Assembly (NCBI GenBank): GCA_003978665.1
Contig: QNYQ01000028.1
Coordinates: 1-51,160 of the forward strand
Source: Hyperthermus sp.
GTDB lineage: Archaea; Thermoproteota; Thermoprotei_A; Sulfolobales; Pyrodictiaceae
Direction: 5' to 3'
Length of the DNA stretch: 51,160 nucleotides
The position numbers were made by a program, and so were the translations under genes. The notes beneath the pieces were generated by a model. It was not told where the DNA came from. It made no database searches and was given only the letters and a program-made list of their open reading frames with translations. Within the stretch, counting starts at the first letter, position 1; the number at the start of each line of letters is the position of its first letter. Shown here one piece after another: positions 16,334 to 24,600 of this stretch.

Positions 16334-17509
16334 ATGCTCATTGAGAGGGCTACGCGCTTCGAGCTCTACGGTGCTGTGAGGCTCTTTGAGCCCGTGAGGG
16401 TGATAGAGCTAGATGCTACTGGGGCTGACGGGGCTAACGCCTTCCTCTTCCCCCATTCAAGGCTTGAGGAGATGGCGTCGAGGCTTACAATAGTTATTCC
16501 CGTAAAGGACGACGAGTTACTGAGCCTTGAAGGAGTGATTTCTGGCGTCCCCCATGCAATGCCCATAGTAATCGTTTCTGCATCTAGCCGGGAGCCTGTG
16601 GATAGGTATAAGCATGAGTATGAGCTGGCGAGAATGGTTCATGAGCGGACCGGGAGGAGCATAGTGGTTATGCATCAGCGTGACCCAGCGTGGGCTGAAA
16701 CGCTTTATGGTACCGCTTTGGAGTCTCTTGTGGACGAGAAGGCTAAGAGCGTGAGGTATGGTAAGGGCGAGGGGATGCTGCTGGGCTTCATGGCCGCTCT
16801 ATGGTCTGGCGCCAGGTATGTTGGGTTTATTGACAGCGACAACTACGTGCCGGGCAGCGTCTACGAGTACTCGGTGGCATATCTAGCCGGCTTCTCGCTC
16901 GCTACCAGCGATAAGGTTATGGTTAGGATTAAGTGGCCTTACAAGGGTAAGATGCCCGGCGTCAGCAGCGACGTATATCTCCGTAAGCGCGGCAGAGTCT
17001 CTGTATACACGAACCGCGTGATAAACCTGGCCTTAAGCGTGGCTAAGGGTGTTGAAACGGATATCGTGCAGACAGCTAATAGTGGAGAGCATGCAATGAC
17101 TGTTGAGCTAGGCCGTGAAATGGAGTGGGCTGGAGGCTTTGCGATCGAGCCATACCAGCTGGTTAGCTTACTCTCTAAGTGCTGGCTTGAGCTCAAAAAC
17201 GATTGCCCCGGGGGTTCTGCTGGCATAGACGTGATCCAGATCGAGACCAGGAATCCTCATCTCCACGCTGAGAGGGGGGATGAGCATCTTGTTGGGATGC
17301 TTGCTGCAAGCCTCGGCACAATATACCATAGCAGCCTATGTAGCCCAAGGGTTAGGGAGGAGATCATGCACATGCTTAGGGAGCAGGGCTATAGGGAGGA
17401 GCCCCCGGCGCCAAGGGTTTATCCGCCGCTGAGCACTATTAATGTTGACCGTGTATTTGAAGAGTTCATATCGCTGAGCAAGGACACATTGATTCTCCCG
17501 GAGAGGTAA
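16334..17509 (+). CDS. mpgS: Mannosyl-3-phosphoglycerate synthase (GT55)
   Basis: Transfers mannose from GDP-mannose to 3-phosphoglycerate, the first step in making mannosylglycerate, a solute that protects hyperthermophiles against heat and salt. The 391-residue protein has the GT-A order of this family: a nucleotide-binding strand LTIVIPVKDDE, the donor segment RYGKGEGMLLGFMAA, the metal-binding DxD as FIDSDNYVPG, and late His-containing segments IETRNPHLHAERGDEHL. ATG 16334 has GGGTGG upstream. The phosphatase gene follows 10 nt after the stop, confirming the pathway. It is divergent from the radical-SAM-like gene across a 132-nt promoter region. Confidence 0.93.
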   Translation: MLIERATRFELYGAVRLFEPVRVIELDATGADGANAFLFPHSRLEEMASRLTIVIPVKDDELLSLEGVISGVPHAMPIVIVSASSREPVDRYKHEYELARMVHERTGRSIVVMHQRDPAWAETLYGTALESLVDEKAKSVRYGKGEGMLLGFMAALWSGARYVGFIDSDNYVPGSVYEYSVAYLAGFSLATSDKVMVRIKWPYKGKMPGVSSDVYLRKRGRVSVYTNRVINLALSVAKGVETDIVQTANSGEHAMTVELGREMEWAGGFAIEPYQLVSLLSKCWLELKNDCPGGSAGIDVIQIETRNPHLHAERGDEHLVGMLAASLGTIYHSSLCSPRVREEIMHMLREQGYREEPPAPRVYPPLSTINVDRVFEEFISLSKDTLILPER

Positions 17510-17518
17510 GGGCTAGGG

Positions 17519-18373
17519 TTGCTGTGCGATATGCTTGAGCCTAGGAGCGTGGTGGTGACCGATATTGACGGCACCCTTATTGATGAGTCCTACGTGCTGA
17601 GTCCCAGGGCACGCTATATTTCAGCCCTGCTTCAGGCAGCCAACGTGCCCCTCGTGCTCGCCACCAGCAAGACCAGGGAGGAGGCGTGGATTTACGCGCG
17701 GCGGCTGGGATTGAGCCCGGAGTGCCCCGGCTATGTCCTAATAGTGGAGGAGGGGGCTGTTGTCGAGGCCTCCACTCCCCGCCTGCTCCCGGAGGGGAGG
17801 ATTGAGCTGGCTAAGCCTTTGAGGCCTAGCGAGGCCCTCGACCTCGTGCCCGGAAGGTGTAAGAGTAGGGTTCTACCCATCCAGCACCTGGCCCCTGGAG
17901 TCATATCCTCCCTCACTGGCCTACCCTACTATGAGGCGGATGCTGCTAAGAGAAGGAGCTATACTGTCGCGCTTCATGGTCCTAGGGACTGCCTGGAGGA
18001 GGCACGTGAGAAGGCTCTCTCCCTAGGCCTCTACGCGAGGCTTGGGAGACACTTCCTCATTGTGGGCAGGATTAGGGGGAAACACTACGCGCTACGCGTC
18101 CTACTGGAGCGTTCACCCCTACTCCACTCTGCCACGACCATATCCCTCGGCGATAGTGGAATGGATGCTTTAATGCTCGAGGAATCCGATACGGCAATAG
18201 TTGTGCCCAAGCCCGACGGGGCATGGCTGAGGCTGAGGAAACCCTACTACCATGTAGCCATGGCGCCGGCCCCAGAGGGGTGGGTTGACGCGCTCGGAGC
18301 GCTGTTGGGGAACATTATAGGGTTTGTTAGGTGGGTGGAGGATGAAGCAGAGCCTCTGGCCTATACTTTATAG
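17519..18373 (+). CDS. mpgP: Mannosyl-3-phosphoglycerate phosphatase (HAD superfamily)
   Basis: Removes phosphate from mannosyl-3-phosphoglycerate to give mannosylglycerate. HAD motifs are visible in order: motif I VVTDIDGTLID with the nucleophile and acid/base Asp pair, motif II Ser/Thr in LVLATSKTR, a basic residue in the GKHYALR region as motif III, and motif IV LGDSGMDALML. The 284-residue length and the Cof-type C2 cap between motifs II and III fit the MPGP subfamily. TTG 17519 is the first start; ATG 17531 is an alternative four codons in. It follows mpgS in an evident operon. Confidence 0.92.
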   Translation: MLCDMLEPRSVVVTDIDGTLIDESYVLSPRARYISALLQAANVPLVLATSKTREEAWIYARRLGLSPECPGYVLIVEEGAVVEASTPRLLPEGRIELAKPLRPSEALDLVPGRCKSRVLPIQHLAPGVISSLTGLPYYEADAAKRRSYTVALHGPRDCLEEAREKALSLGLYARLGRHFLIVGRIRGKHYALRVLLERSPLLHSATTISLGDSGMDALMLEESDTAIVVPKPDGAWLRLRKPYYHVAMAPAPEGWVDALGALLGNIIGFVRWVEDEAEPLAYTL

Positions 18374-18427
18374 CCTGCAAGAGTGCCCTTCACAGTGGCT
18401 GCTGGCCTAATAGTGGGGCTGAGAAGT

Positions 18428-19192
18428 ATGCCCTATCAGCTTGAGCGTGTTAAAACGGGTATACCTGGCTTCGACGAGATACTGGACGGTGGTATACCCC
18501 GGAGAAATGTAGTGCTCATAAGCGGTGGGCCTGGGACCGGGAAGAGCATTCTCAGCCAGCAATACCTATGGAATGGGCTGCGGGCGGGCGAGAACGGTGT
18601 ATATGTTGCCTTGGAGGAGCACCCGGTCCAGGTCAGGGTTAACATGGCTCAGTTCGGCTGGGACGTTAAGCCGTATGAGAGAGAGGGGAGCTTCGCTATC
18701 GTCGACGCGTTTACTGGGGGGATAGGGGAGGCTGCGAAGAGGGAGAAGTATGTTGTCCGCGACCCCACTGACGTTGGCCTCTTGATAGACGTGCTCAAAG
18801 AGGCTATTAGGGATACTGGGGCCCAGAGGGTTGTCATAGACTCGGTGTCAACGCTCTATCTCACGAAACCCAGCGTGGCCAGGAGCGTTGTGATGATGCT
18901 TAAGAGGGTTCTAAGCGGAATGGGGACTACAAGCCTTCTGGTAAGCCAGGTTTCTGTCACTGAGAGGGGGTTTGGAGGGCCTGGTGTAGAGCACGCCGCC
19001 GACGGCATAGTTAGGCTTGACCTGGACGAGGTTGATGGTGAGTTGAAGCGTAGTCTCATAGTGTGGAAGATGAGGGGTACAAGACATAGCATGAGAAGAC
19101 ACCCCTTCGAGATAACCAGTAAGGGCATAGTCGTGTACCATGATAAAGTGCTTAAGCTTGATCGTGGAAGGGCTAGAGAGGAGAGCATCTAG
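18428..19192 (+). CDS. RadA/KaiC-family ATPase (aRadC-like RecA paralog)
   Basis: A single RecA-fold domain of about 254 residues. Seen are [18 protein letters not shown], Walker A GGPGTGKS, the KaiC-type [13 protein letters not shown] segment, Walker [13 protein letters not shown], and the C-terminal [18 protein letters not shown] that links to nucleotide sensing. There is no helix-hairpin-helix N-terminal domain, so it is not RadA itself; crenarchaeal paralogs of this size are implicated in modulating recombination or signalling. The frame opens at GTG 18383, but ATG 18428 begins the conserved part. It follows mpgP closely. Confidence 0.82.
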   Translation: MPYQLERVKTGIPGFDEILDGGIPRRNVVLISGGPGTGKSILSQQYLWNGLRAGENGVYVALEEHPVQVRVNMAQFGWDVKPYEREGSFAIVDAFTGGIGEAAKREKYVVRDPTDVGLLIDVLKEAIRDTGAQRVVIDSVSTLYLTKPSVARSVVMMLKRVLSGMGTTSLLVSQVSVTERGFGGPGVEHAADGIVRLDLDEVDGELKRSLIVWKMRGTRHSMRRHPFEITSKGIVVYHDKVLKLDRGRAREESI

Positions 19193-19233
19193 CGGGGGAG
19201 GAGCCGGGGGCTTCGGCTTGGCTCTTCCTCCGC
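19192..19233 (+). terminator. Long hairpin capped by a UUCG tetraloop at the 3' end of the KaiC-like gene
   Basis: A 14-nt left arm (19192-19205, GCGGGGGAGGAGCC) pairs with the right arm 19220-19233 (GGCTCTTCCTCCGC) as 12 Watson-Crick and 2 G-U pairs. Inside sits CTTCGG at 19211-19216, the hyperstable cUUCGg tetraloop. It begins on the stop codon of the KaiC-like gene. It could stabilise the mRNA 3' end at high temperature or help terminate; no T-run follows. Confidence 0.5.
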
Positions 19234-19324
19234 ATCCCTCCCCTTGAGAGAGGATGTGGGAGGCTTCTTTCGTCGCAGGCGCTCCACATAGCCCTGTTTT
19301 CTGAGTGTTAGAGGCCTGGTATAC

Positions 19325-19861
19325 ATGGATAAAGTTGTCTCTGGCCGGGAGGGGGGTGGTGAGGGGGCTGGGAAGGCTGCGTTGAGGGAGGCTAGGCTTA
19401 TTGGCCTCAGCATTCCCCGCCTTAGCCTCCTAGCCCCCTCCCTGGCTGCTTCACTACCCACGCTAATGCCTGGGCTCCTCCTCAGCTTTAACCCCGGGCT
19501 TGGGGGCAGCGTGTTCTACTTGTTTATTATCCTCTATTTCGTGTTGTTGCCGGTTATTGTTGCTGGACTCTATTCCTTCTACCGTATCGTGTCCAGTATG
19601 GTGGGCCGTTGTGGTGTTAGCGGGGAGAGTGTGAGTATTGTTCCATTTGTTATGGGGGTTCTTCCCCTCGGCTTCCTTATTCCCCAGTATTATGTCTTGG
19701 GTTTTCTCTCTAGGTGTGGTGGTGGTAGGCCTAGGCCTAGCCTCTTCCTTTTTGATTTGATGGTTAACTTTCTCACTTTCGGTGCTCTCATAGTGTTTTA
19801 TGGTGTCTTGTTGGAGAGGGTTGTGAGAGTGCTTGCTCGTGAGGTGGAGGAGCAGGGCTAG
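19325..19861 (+). CDS. Small membrane protein, four predicted spans, unknown
   Basis: 178 residues from ATG 19325. A basic N-terminus of about 30 residues precedes four hydrophobic helices: around LSLLAPSLAASLPTL, VFYLFIILYFVLLPVIVAGL, VPFVMGVLPLGFLIPQYYV and FDLMVNFLTFGALIVFYGV. It ends in a charged cytoplasmic tail. No family was recognised. Its stop overlaps the end of the convergent Cas4-like gene by 4 nt. The gene lies in the strongly G/T-rich stretch, which favours Val, Leu, Phe and Gly codons. Confidence 0.5.
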   Translation: MDKVVSGREGGGEGAGKAALREARLIGLSIPRLSLLAPSLAASLPTLMPGLLLSFNPGLGGSVFYLFIILYFVLLPVIVAGLYSFYRIVSSMVGRCGVSGESVSIVPFVMGVLPLGFLIPQYYVLGFLSRCGGGRPRPSLFLFDLMVNFLTFGALIVFYGVLLERVVRVLAREVEEQG

Positions 19862-20577
19862 AGTGTGCAGTGGGTGTTGAAGGGGCATTTTGGGCAGTAA
19901 CTGTTTTTTCTTGCTTGGGGTTCTCTCTTCATGGTCCAGTAGGCTAGTAGTCTTGATAGTATGGCTAGCGCTTTCTCGTGGTCGTATATCATGGTTACTA
20001 TTTTTGCGTCGCCTATTTTTGTTGGCTTTGGTTTTAGGGGGTTTTGGATGAGGTTTATGAGTTGTTTTAGGCTGTTTGGGTTTCTTGTGGAGACGAATGC
20101 TAGGTGCATGGTGTTGCATGCTATTCCCAGTGAGTGGGCTATGGCTGCATAGGCGTATGCTTTGACCAGCTGTGGGTGGTATGGTCTCTTGTTGAACGAT
20201 GCCGCGATATAGATTGCGTGGACGCAGTCTTTTACTGCCAGGGCGGGGGGCCTTGCGATTATTGGCACGCTTAGTATTGTGGCTGCCATTGGCGGCGAGA
20301 TTATTCCGCTAGTATTGTGCTTCGTTCTCAGTAGCTCTCTTAGCAGTATTGTCGCTGTGCTTGGCCTCGCGTTTGATGGGGCTCCCTTGGATAGGCGTAG
20401 GTGGAGTTTCATTTCGCAGAAGGCTTGCTCGTAGAGGATTGAGGGGGTGATGTAGGGTAGGCCGTGTCTGAGGCAGCAGTATTCTCCTCTAGCGATCGCT
20501 TCTAGTATGAGCTTTGCTTTCTCCAGTCCTTCTTCTAGCCTGCTCCTGGCCTCGGTTATAGCTGGGGTGCTGTTCAT
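19858..20577 (-). CDS. Cas4-like Fe-S protein lacking recognisable nuclease residues
   Basis: 239 residues from ATG 20577. The sequence has the Cys frame of Cas4/RecB-type Fe-S nucleases: an early Cys in ITPSILYEQAFCEMKLHLRL (like the family's S-x-CPRxxYL helix) and a C-terminal triad in YCPKCPFNTHCTL. Between them, where the family has Gly-x-x-Asp and Glu-x-Lys strands, this protein reads VPIIARPPALAV and HAIYIAASF, and no E-x-K is visible. The later LVKAYAYAAIAHSLG matches the Q-x-x-x-Y helix in position. It looks like a nuclease-dead relative that kept its cluster. No other CRISPR gene is nearby. Its Asn/Thr/Lys/Pro-rich composition reflects lying opposite the G/T-rich strand. Confidence 0.5.
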   Translation of the reverse strand: MNSTPAITEARSRLEEGLEKAKLILEAIARGEYCCLRHGLPYITPSILYEQAFCEMKLHLRLSKGAPSNARPSTATILLRELLRTKHNTSGIISPPMAATILSVPIIARPPALAVKDCVHAIYIAASFNKRPYHPQLVKAYAYAAIAHSLGIACNTMHLAFVSTRNPNSLKQLINLIQNPLKPKPTKIGDAKIVTMIYDHEKALAILSRLLAYWTMKREPQARKNSYCPKCPFNTHCTL

Positions 20578-20672
20578 TCCGGTCTCCTCGTTGAGGGTTT
20601 CTCTTGGCGTGCATGTTTAATAGGGGTTGCCTTGGATTAGTGGCCTATCCTGCGGGGTTGATTGTAGTGGTG

Positions 20673-21890
20673 GTGTATGATAGGTTCTTCTCTTCTCTTT
20701 CAAGCTCCATGCAGGTTTCTGATATACGCGAGATACTCAAGGTTATTGAGAGGGGTGGTGTAATTAGTCTTGCTGGGGGCCTTCCCGACCCTACAACTTT
20801 TCCGCGTGATGAGATAGCTGAGATTGCTCGTGATGTTGTTGAGCGTTTCGGCGAGAAGGCGCTGCAGTATAGTCCTACTCGTGGTGTATCGTATTTTCTT
20901 GAGGCTCTTCGGGTTTTCGCGGAGAGGCATGGTGTGAGGATTGCTAGTGATGATTCTTTAATGGTTACTGTTGGTTCTCAGCAGGCTCTCTACCTTATAG
21001 GCGAGAGCTTGCTTGATCCTGGCGATATTGTTTTCACTGAGGAGCCGGCGTATCTTGGGGCTGTCCAGGCCTTTAAGGCTAGGGGGGCTGTGTTCCATAC
21101 TATTCCTATCGATGAGAATGGAATGAGGGTTGACGTGTTAGAGGAGAGGTTGAGGAGGCTTAGGGGGGAGGGGTTTGCTGAGAGGATGAAGCTCATCTAT
21201 ACTGTTCCCACATGTAATAATCCTGCCGGTACTACTATGCCTAATGACCGCAGGAAGTACATGCTTGAGTTGGCTGAAGAGTTTGACTTGCTTATCGTAG
21301 AGGATGATCCCTATCGTTTTATTGCTTTTGAGGATAGGGATGTGAGGACTATTAAGTTCCTTGATGGCTATGGCCGGACGATATACATGAGTTCTTTCAG
21401 TAAGATCCTTGCGCCTGGGCTTAGGCTTGGGTGGATTGTGGCGCCGGAGCCTTTGATATCGAGGATGGAGATAGTTAAGCAGGCGATAGACCTTCATACG
21501 CCGAGTCTGAGCCAGTTTATTGCTGCTGAGGCCATACACCGGGGGGTTATTGAGCGTCATCTGCCGAGGATAAGGGAGGTTTATCGGAGGAAGAGGGACA
21601 TTATGCTTGAGGCCCTCCAAGAGTATATGCCCAGTGAGGTTAAGTGGACAAGGCCTATTGGAGGAATGTTCGTGTGGGTGTGGTTCCCGTCTACCGTAAA
21701 CACTAGGGAGCTTTTCAAGATAGCCTTGGAGAAGGGTGTCGCGTTCGTGCCTGGTGACGCATTCTATCCTAACGGGGGAGGTGATAATACTGCCCGGTTA
21801 AACTTCAGCTATCCTCCTCCACACCTTCTTAGGGAGGGTGTTAGAAGGGTTGCCGAGGCTTATAGGGAGTATCTTAGTGGGAGATCGTAG
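20673..21890 (+). CDS. PLP-dependent aminotransferase, fold type I (LysN / Aro8-like)
   Basis: Transfers amino groups between amino acids and 2-oxo acids. Motifs are SDIREILK at the N-terminus, ISLAGGLPDPTTFP, YSPTRGVSYFLEALR, the PLP-binding VPTCNNPAGTTM and VEDDPYRF, and the Schiff-base lysine in SSFSKILAPGLRLGW; the C-terminal Arg is in ARLNFSYPP. This is the LysN/ARO8 group that handles 2-aminoadipate, aromatic and branched-chain substrates. The frame opens at TTG 20604, but family members begin close to RFFSSLSSSMQVSDIRE; GTG 20673 is preferred, with TTTAATA at 20615-20621 as a possible TATA box. Confidence 0.88.
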   Translation: MYDRFFSSLSSSMQVSDIREILKVIERGGVISLAGGLPDPTTFPRDEIAEIARDVVERFGEKALQYSPTRGVSYFLEALRVFAERHGVRIASDDSLMVTVGSQQALYLIGESLLDPGDIVFTEEPAYLGAVQAFKARGAVFHTIPIDENGMRVDVLEERLRRLRGEGFAERMKLIYTVPTCNNPAGTTMPNDRRKYMLELAEEFDLLIVEDDPYRFIAFEDRDVRTIKFLDGYGRTIYMSSFSKILAPGLRLGWIVAPEPLISRMEIVKQAIDLHTPSLSQFIAAEAIHRGVIERHLPRIREVYRRKRDIMLEALQEYMPSEVKWTRPIGGMFVWVWFPSTVNTRELFKIALEKGVAFVPGDAFYPNGGGDNTARLNFSYPPPHLLREGVRRVAEAYREYLSGRS

Positions 21891-22047
21891 TGGAGTGGTT
21901 GCCTAAGGCTGCTTGGACGCCTGTTTCCCCCGGTGCTCGGATGCGTAACCTTTTCCTGAAGCGTGTCTTCTCTCTTTTTCATGATCATAGTGTTGTCTTC
22001 GTGGTTGCTGTGGTTGTCTCTCTGGCCTCGTGGAGGGGGCTGGTGTC

Positions 22048-22851
22048 TTGTCTGGGGGCCGCTTGGATGGTTTTCTTGCTGAGGCTTATGAGAAGGCTGT
22101 GCTGCGTAGCCGTTTACTGTCTTCGAGGCCTCGGGGGGAGGGTGTTGGGCTGGCATCTTCTATTAGGCGTGCGTTGAGTGAGGGGAGGCCGGGGCTTATC
22201 CTGGAGTTTAAGAGGTGTAGGCCCGGCGGGTTTGTTGCTTATGTTTCTCCGTGGGATTTTATCGCGAGGCTGAGGGATAGTGTTGATGGCTTCTCTGTGC
22301 TTGTGGAACCTTACTGGTTCTGTGGGAGCTTGGAGCTCTTATCGTTCTTTGCTTCTGCTCAGCTCCCTGTTTTAGCTAAGGATTTTGTTGTGTCTGAGGT
22401 TCAGGTTGAGGCTTATCATGCTTCTGGTGCTTCTGATGTCTTGTTGATTCTGGATCTGGTTGGCTGGAGGAGGCTGGAGGCCCTCTATGAGTTTGCGCGG
22501 CGGCTTGGGCTGGGGGTTTTGGTTGAGACTAGTAGTGGTTCTGATGCTGTGGAGGTTATGGCTAGTTATCCCGATGCTCTGGTGGGGATTAATGCTAGGG
22601 ATCTTGTGAGTCTTGAAGCTAGTTTTGATAGGCTTCTTAGGGAGATCGGCTGGGCTGCTGAGCGTAAGCCTGCCAGTTCTATCTTGGTTGCTGAGAGCAG
22701 TATTGATAGTTTTGAGAGGGCTGTGGCTCTAGCGAGGGGGGGTGCTGATGCGCTGCTTATAGGGACGTGGGCTATGAGGGATCCCGGGGAGGTGGCTAGG
22801 CTGAGGGATCTTCTTAGAGGGGTTATTGATGGGGGCGGGCGGGGTAGCTAA
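22048..22851 (+). CDS. trpC: Indole-3-glycerol-phosphate synthase
   Basis: Closes the indole ring in tryptophan synthesis. TIM-barrel active-site positions can be followed: LILEFKRCRPGG (Glu and Lys of the family IxExKRxSP motif, here with Cys-Arg instead of Arg-Ser), LAKDFVVSEVQ with the catalytic Lys and Asp, LVGINARDL, VAESSI and ADALLIGTWAM at the phosphate site. TTG 22048 is chosen because GGAGGGGG at 22032-22039 stands 8 nt upstream; GTG 22030 is an alternative. No other trp gene is adjacent. About 140 nt separate it from the aminotransferase, with a pyrimidine run (CTCTCTTTTTC near 21970-21980) that may end that transcript. Confidence 0.85.
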   Translation: MSGGRLDGFLAEAYEKAVLRSRLLSSRPRGEGVGLASSIRRALSEGRPGLILEFKRCRPGGFVAYVSPWDFIARLRDSVDGFSVLVEPYWFCGSLELLSFFASAQLPVLAKDFVVSEVQVEAYHASGASDVLLILDLVGWRRLEALYEFARRLGLGVLVETSSGSDAVEVMASYPDALVGINARDLVSLEASFDRLLREIGWAAERKPASSILVAESSIDSFERAVALARGGADALLIGTWAMRDPGEVARLRDLLRGVIDGGGRGS

Positions 22852-23176
22852 TCCTTTCGGGGTGTTGGAGGATCCCATTAAGGATGTTGTTTTGGCGGCT
22901 GTGGCTGGATTGTTTTATGGTTTCCGGGTAGTTAGGATTTCTGTATTCCGTGATGTTGGAGAGTTGAGGGTTTCTGTGTTTCTCAAGCCTAGTTCTCAAA
23001 GCTCCTCCCTATCCGCGTGGGATGTTCTTGAAGCTGAGGAGAGGATTGCTGGGAGCTTGGGTATAAGGGTTGAGCTTGCGCATGCCCGGATTGGTGTTTC
23101 TGAGGATGGTTTGCTGGTGTTGCATTATAGTTTCCGTAGCCCGGATATTGCTCCTCTACGTGGCTGGGAGCGCTAG
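22829..23176 (+). CDS. Small conserved-looking protein overlapping trpC, unknown
   Basis: 115 residues from ATG 22829, overlapping the end of trpC by 23 nt; GTG 22862 is a possible later start. The sequence alternates predicted strands (FRVVRISVF, ELRVSVFLK, RVELAHARIG, LLVLHYSF) and helices (VVLAAVAGLFYG, SAWDVLEAEERIAGSL). This is a compact alpha/beta pattern without Cys or obvious catalytic motif. The N-terminal MMGAGGVANPFGVLEDP overlaps the trpC tail. It is probably translationally coupled. Function not recognised. Confidence 0.45.
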   Translation: MGAGGVANPFGVLEDPIKDVVLAAVAGLFYGFRVVRISVFRDVGELRVSVFLKPSSQSSSLSAWDVLEAEERIAGSLGIRVELAHARIGVSEDGLLVLHYSFRSPDIAPLRGWER

Positions 23177-23246
23177 GTTTATGTCTTGACCCTGTTGCCG
23201 TCGCCGTTGACAAGGGTTGCTGGAATCCCTTTTAGGTGGTGGGGTT

Positions 23247-24488
23247 ATGGTTAGTGTTGCTGAGCGCATACTAGGAGAGCATGTGGTCGAGGGGTCTCCG
23301 AAGCCTAGCCCTGGGGAGGTTGTTGTTGCACGTGTCGATGCAGTGTTCATGAATGATGTTACTGGGCTGCTGGCCCTGAAGGTGCTTAGGGAGACTGGGG
23401 CCGAGGACCTTGTTGATTGCGAGAGGGGCTTCATAGTGTTTGACCATTATGCGCCAGCCCCAACCCCTGAGCACGCTAATGGGCATAGGGCTTTGAGGGA
23501 GTTTGCTAGGAGGCATGGGTGTAGGCTTTATGATGTAGGCTATGGTATTATGCATCAGATCTCTATCGAGGAGATAGTGGAGCCTGGCCAGCTTGTGGTG
23601 GGTGCTGACAGTCATACGATAACGTATGGTGCTTTGGGTGTTTTCGCTACTGGTGTTGGCAGCACCGAGGCTGCCTACGCTCTGGTTACGCGTAGGTTAT
23701 GGTTCCGTGTGCCGGAGCCTCTCTACTTTAGAGTGGAGGGGAGGCTTAAGGGCAATGTTATGGGGAAGGATGTTGCGCTCTCGATTCTCGGCATGCTTGG
23801 GGGGAGTGGCGCCATATATAGGTCTGTCGAGTTCATTGGAGATGTTAGTGGCTTAAAGGTGTCGGATAGGCTGACGATAGCTAACATGATGGTTGAGGCA
23901 GGCGCTAAGACGGCAATATTTCCCGTGGATGCTTTGCTCTCCACGTGGCTCGCAGAGAATAGGGGTGGTGGCAGGTACACTAGGCTCGCAGCCGATCCAG
24001 AGCCTGGTGACGAAATAATCACACTCAGCTTGCACGAAGTAGAGCCTATGCTGGCGCTGCCCGGAGCCCCTTATCGCGTTGCGAGTGTAAGGGAGCATGA
24101 GGGAGTAGAGGTGGACATGGTGTTCATAGGCAGCTGCACCAATGGACGCTACGAGGACTTGGAGGCAGCCGCAAGAATACTCAAAGGCAAGCGGGTAAAC
24201 CCTTCTACAAGGCTCATAGTCACCCCGGCCTCAAGGAGGATCTATCAACAAGCCCTGAGAAGCGGAGTACTACAAGTCCTGCATGAGGCGGGCGCAGTAA
24301 TCACACCCCCAGGCTGCGGTGCATGCTTCGGAGCACACTTAGGTGTTGCAGGCGACAATGAGGTAGTGGTGTCTACCAGCAACCGTAACTTCCCGGGGCG
24401 CATGGGCTCCATAAAAGCGAGCGTCTACCTGGCCTCACCATTAACAGCTGCCCTTACAGCAGTAAACGGGAAGATAACAAGCCCGTAG
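23247..24488 (+). CDS. leuC: 3-isopropylmalate dehydratase / homoaconitase large subunit
   Basis: A [4Fe-4S] aconitase-family large subunit isomerising 2-isopropylmalate (leucine) or homocitrate-type substrates. Visible motifs are VDAVFMNDVTG, the active-site VFDHYAP, GADSHTITYGALG with the catalytic His, the first cluster Cys in GSCTNGRYEDL and the other two in PPGCGACFGAH, then STSNRNFPGRMG. The length of about 413 residues is typical of the archaeal LeuC/HacA class. ATG 23247 fits; the frame is open from 23217. No small subunit follows. The base composition of the plus strand flips inside this gene near 24.0 kb. Confidence 0.88.
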   Translation: MVSVAERILGEHVVEGSPKPSPGEVVVARVDAVFMNDVTGLLALKVLRETGAEDLVDCERGFIVFDHYAPAPTPEHANGHRALREFARRHGCRLYDVGYGIMHQISIEEIVEPGQLVVGADSHTITYGALGVFATGVGSTEAAYALVTRRLWFRVPEPLYFRVEGRLKGNVMGKDVALSILGMLGGSGAIYRSVEFIGDVSGLKVSDRLTIANMMVEAGAKTAIFPVDALLSTWLAENRGGGRYTRLAADPEPGDEIITLSLHEVEPMLALPGAPYRVASVREHEGVEVDMVFIGSCTNGRYEDLEAAARILKGKRVNPSTRLIVTPASRRIYQQALRSGVLQVLHEAGAVITPPGCGACFGAHLGVAGDNEVVVSTSNRNFPGRMGSIKASVYLASPLTAALTAVNGKITSP

Positions 24489-24554
24489 CCAGCCCCTCGC
24501 CCCCTATAGGTTCCCGGGCATGGAATAGTTTCACCCAACCCTTAGCCATCCCCG

Positions 24555-24588
24555 CCCCCATCCCCTCCTAACTCACGGAGGATGGGGG
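24555..24588 (+). terminator. Strong C/G hairpin between leuC and the prepilin gene
   Basis: CCCCCATCCCCTCC at 24555-24568 pairs with GGAGGATGGGGG at 24577-24588: 12 pairs with a two-base bulge and an 8-nt loop. It lies 66 nt after the leuC stop and 12 nt before the prepilin start, so it may end the leuC transcript or fold in the pilin leader. No T-run follows. Confidence 0.45.
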
Positions 24589-24600
24589 TGGGCAGAGGGG

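Noticed and set aside
19463-20119. 218-codon minus-strand frame rich in His, Lys and Asn
   Set aside because: It overlaps the membrane protein and the Cas4-like gene in the wrong frame; the extreme composition is a product of the G/T-rich opposite strand.
21890-22177. 95-codon plus-strand frame between the aminotransferase and trpC
   Set aside because: Most of it is an alternative frame of trpC, and the trpC start has a much stronger ribosome-binding site.
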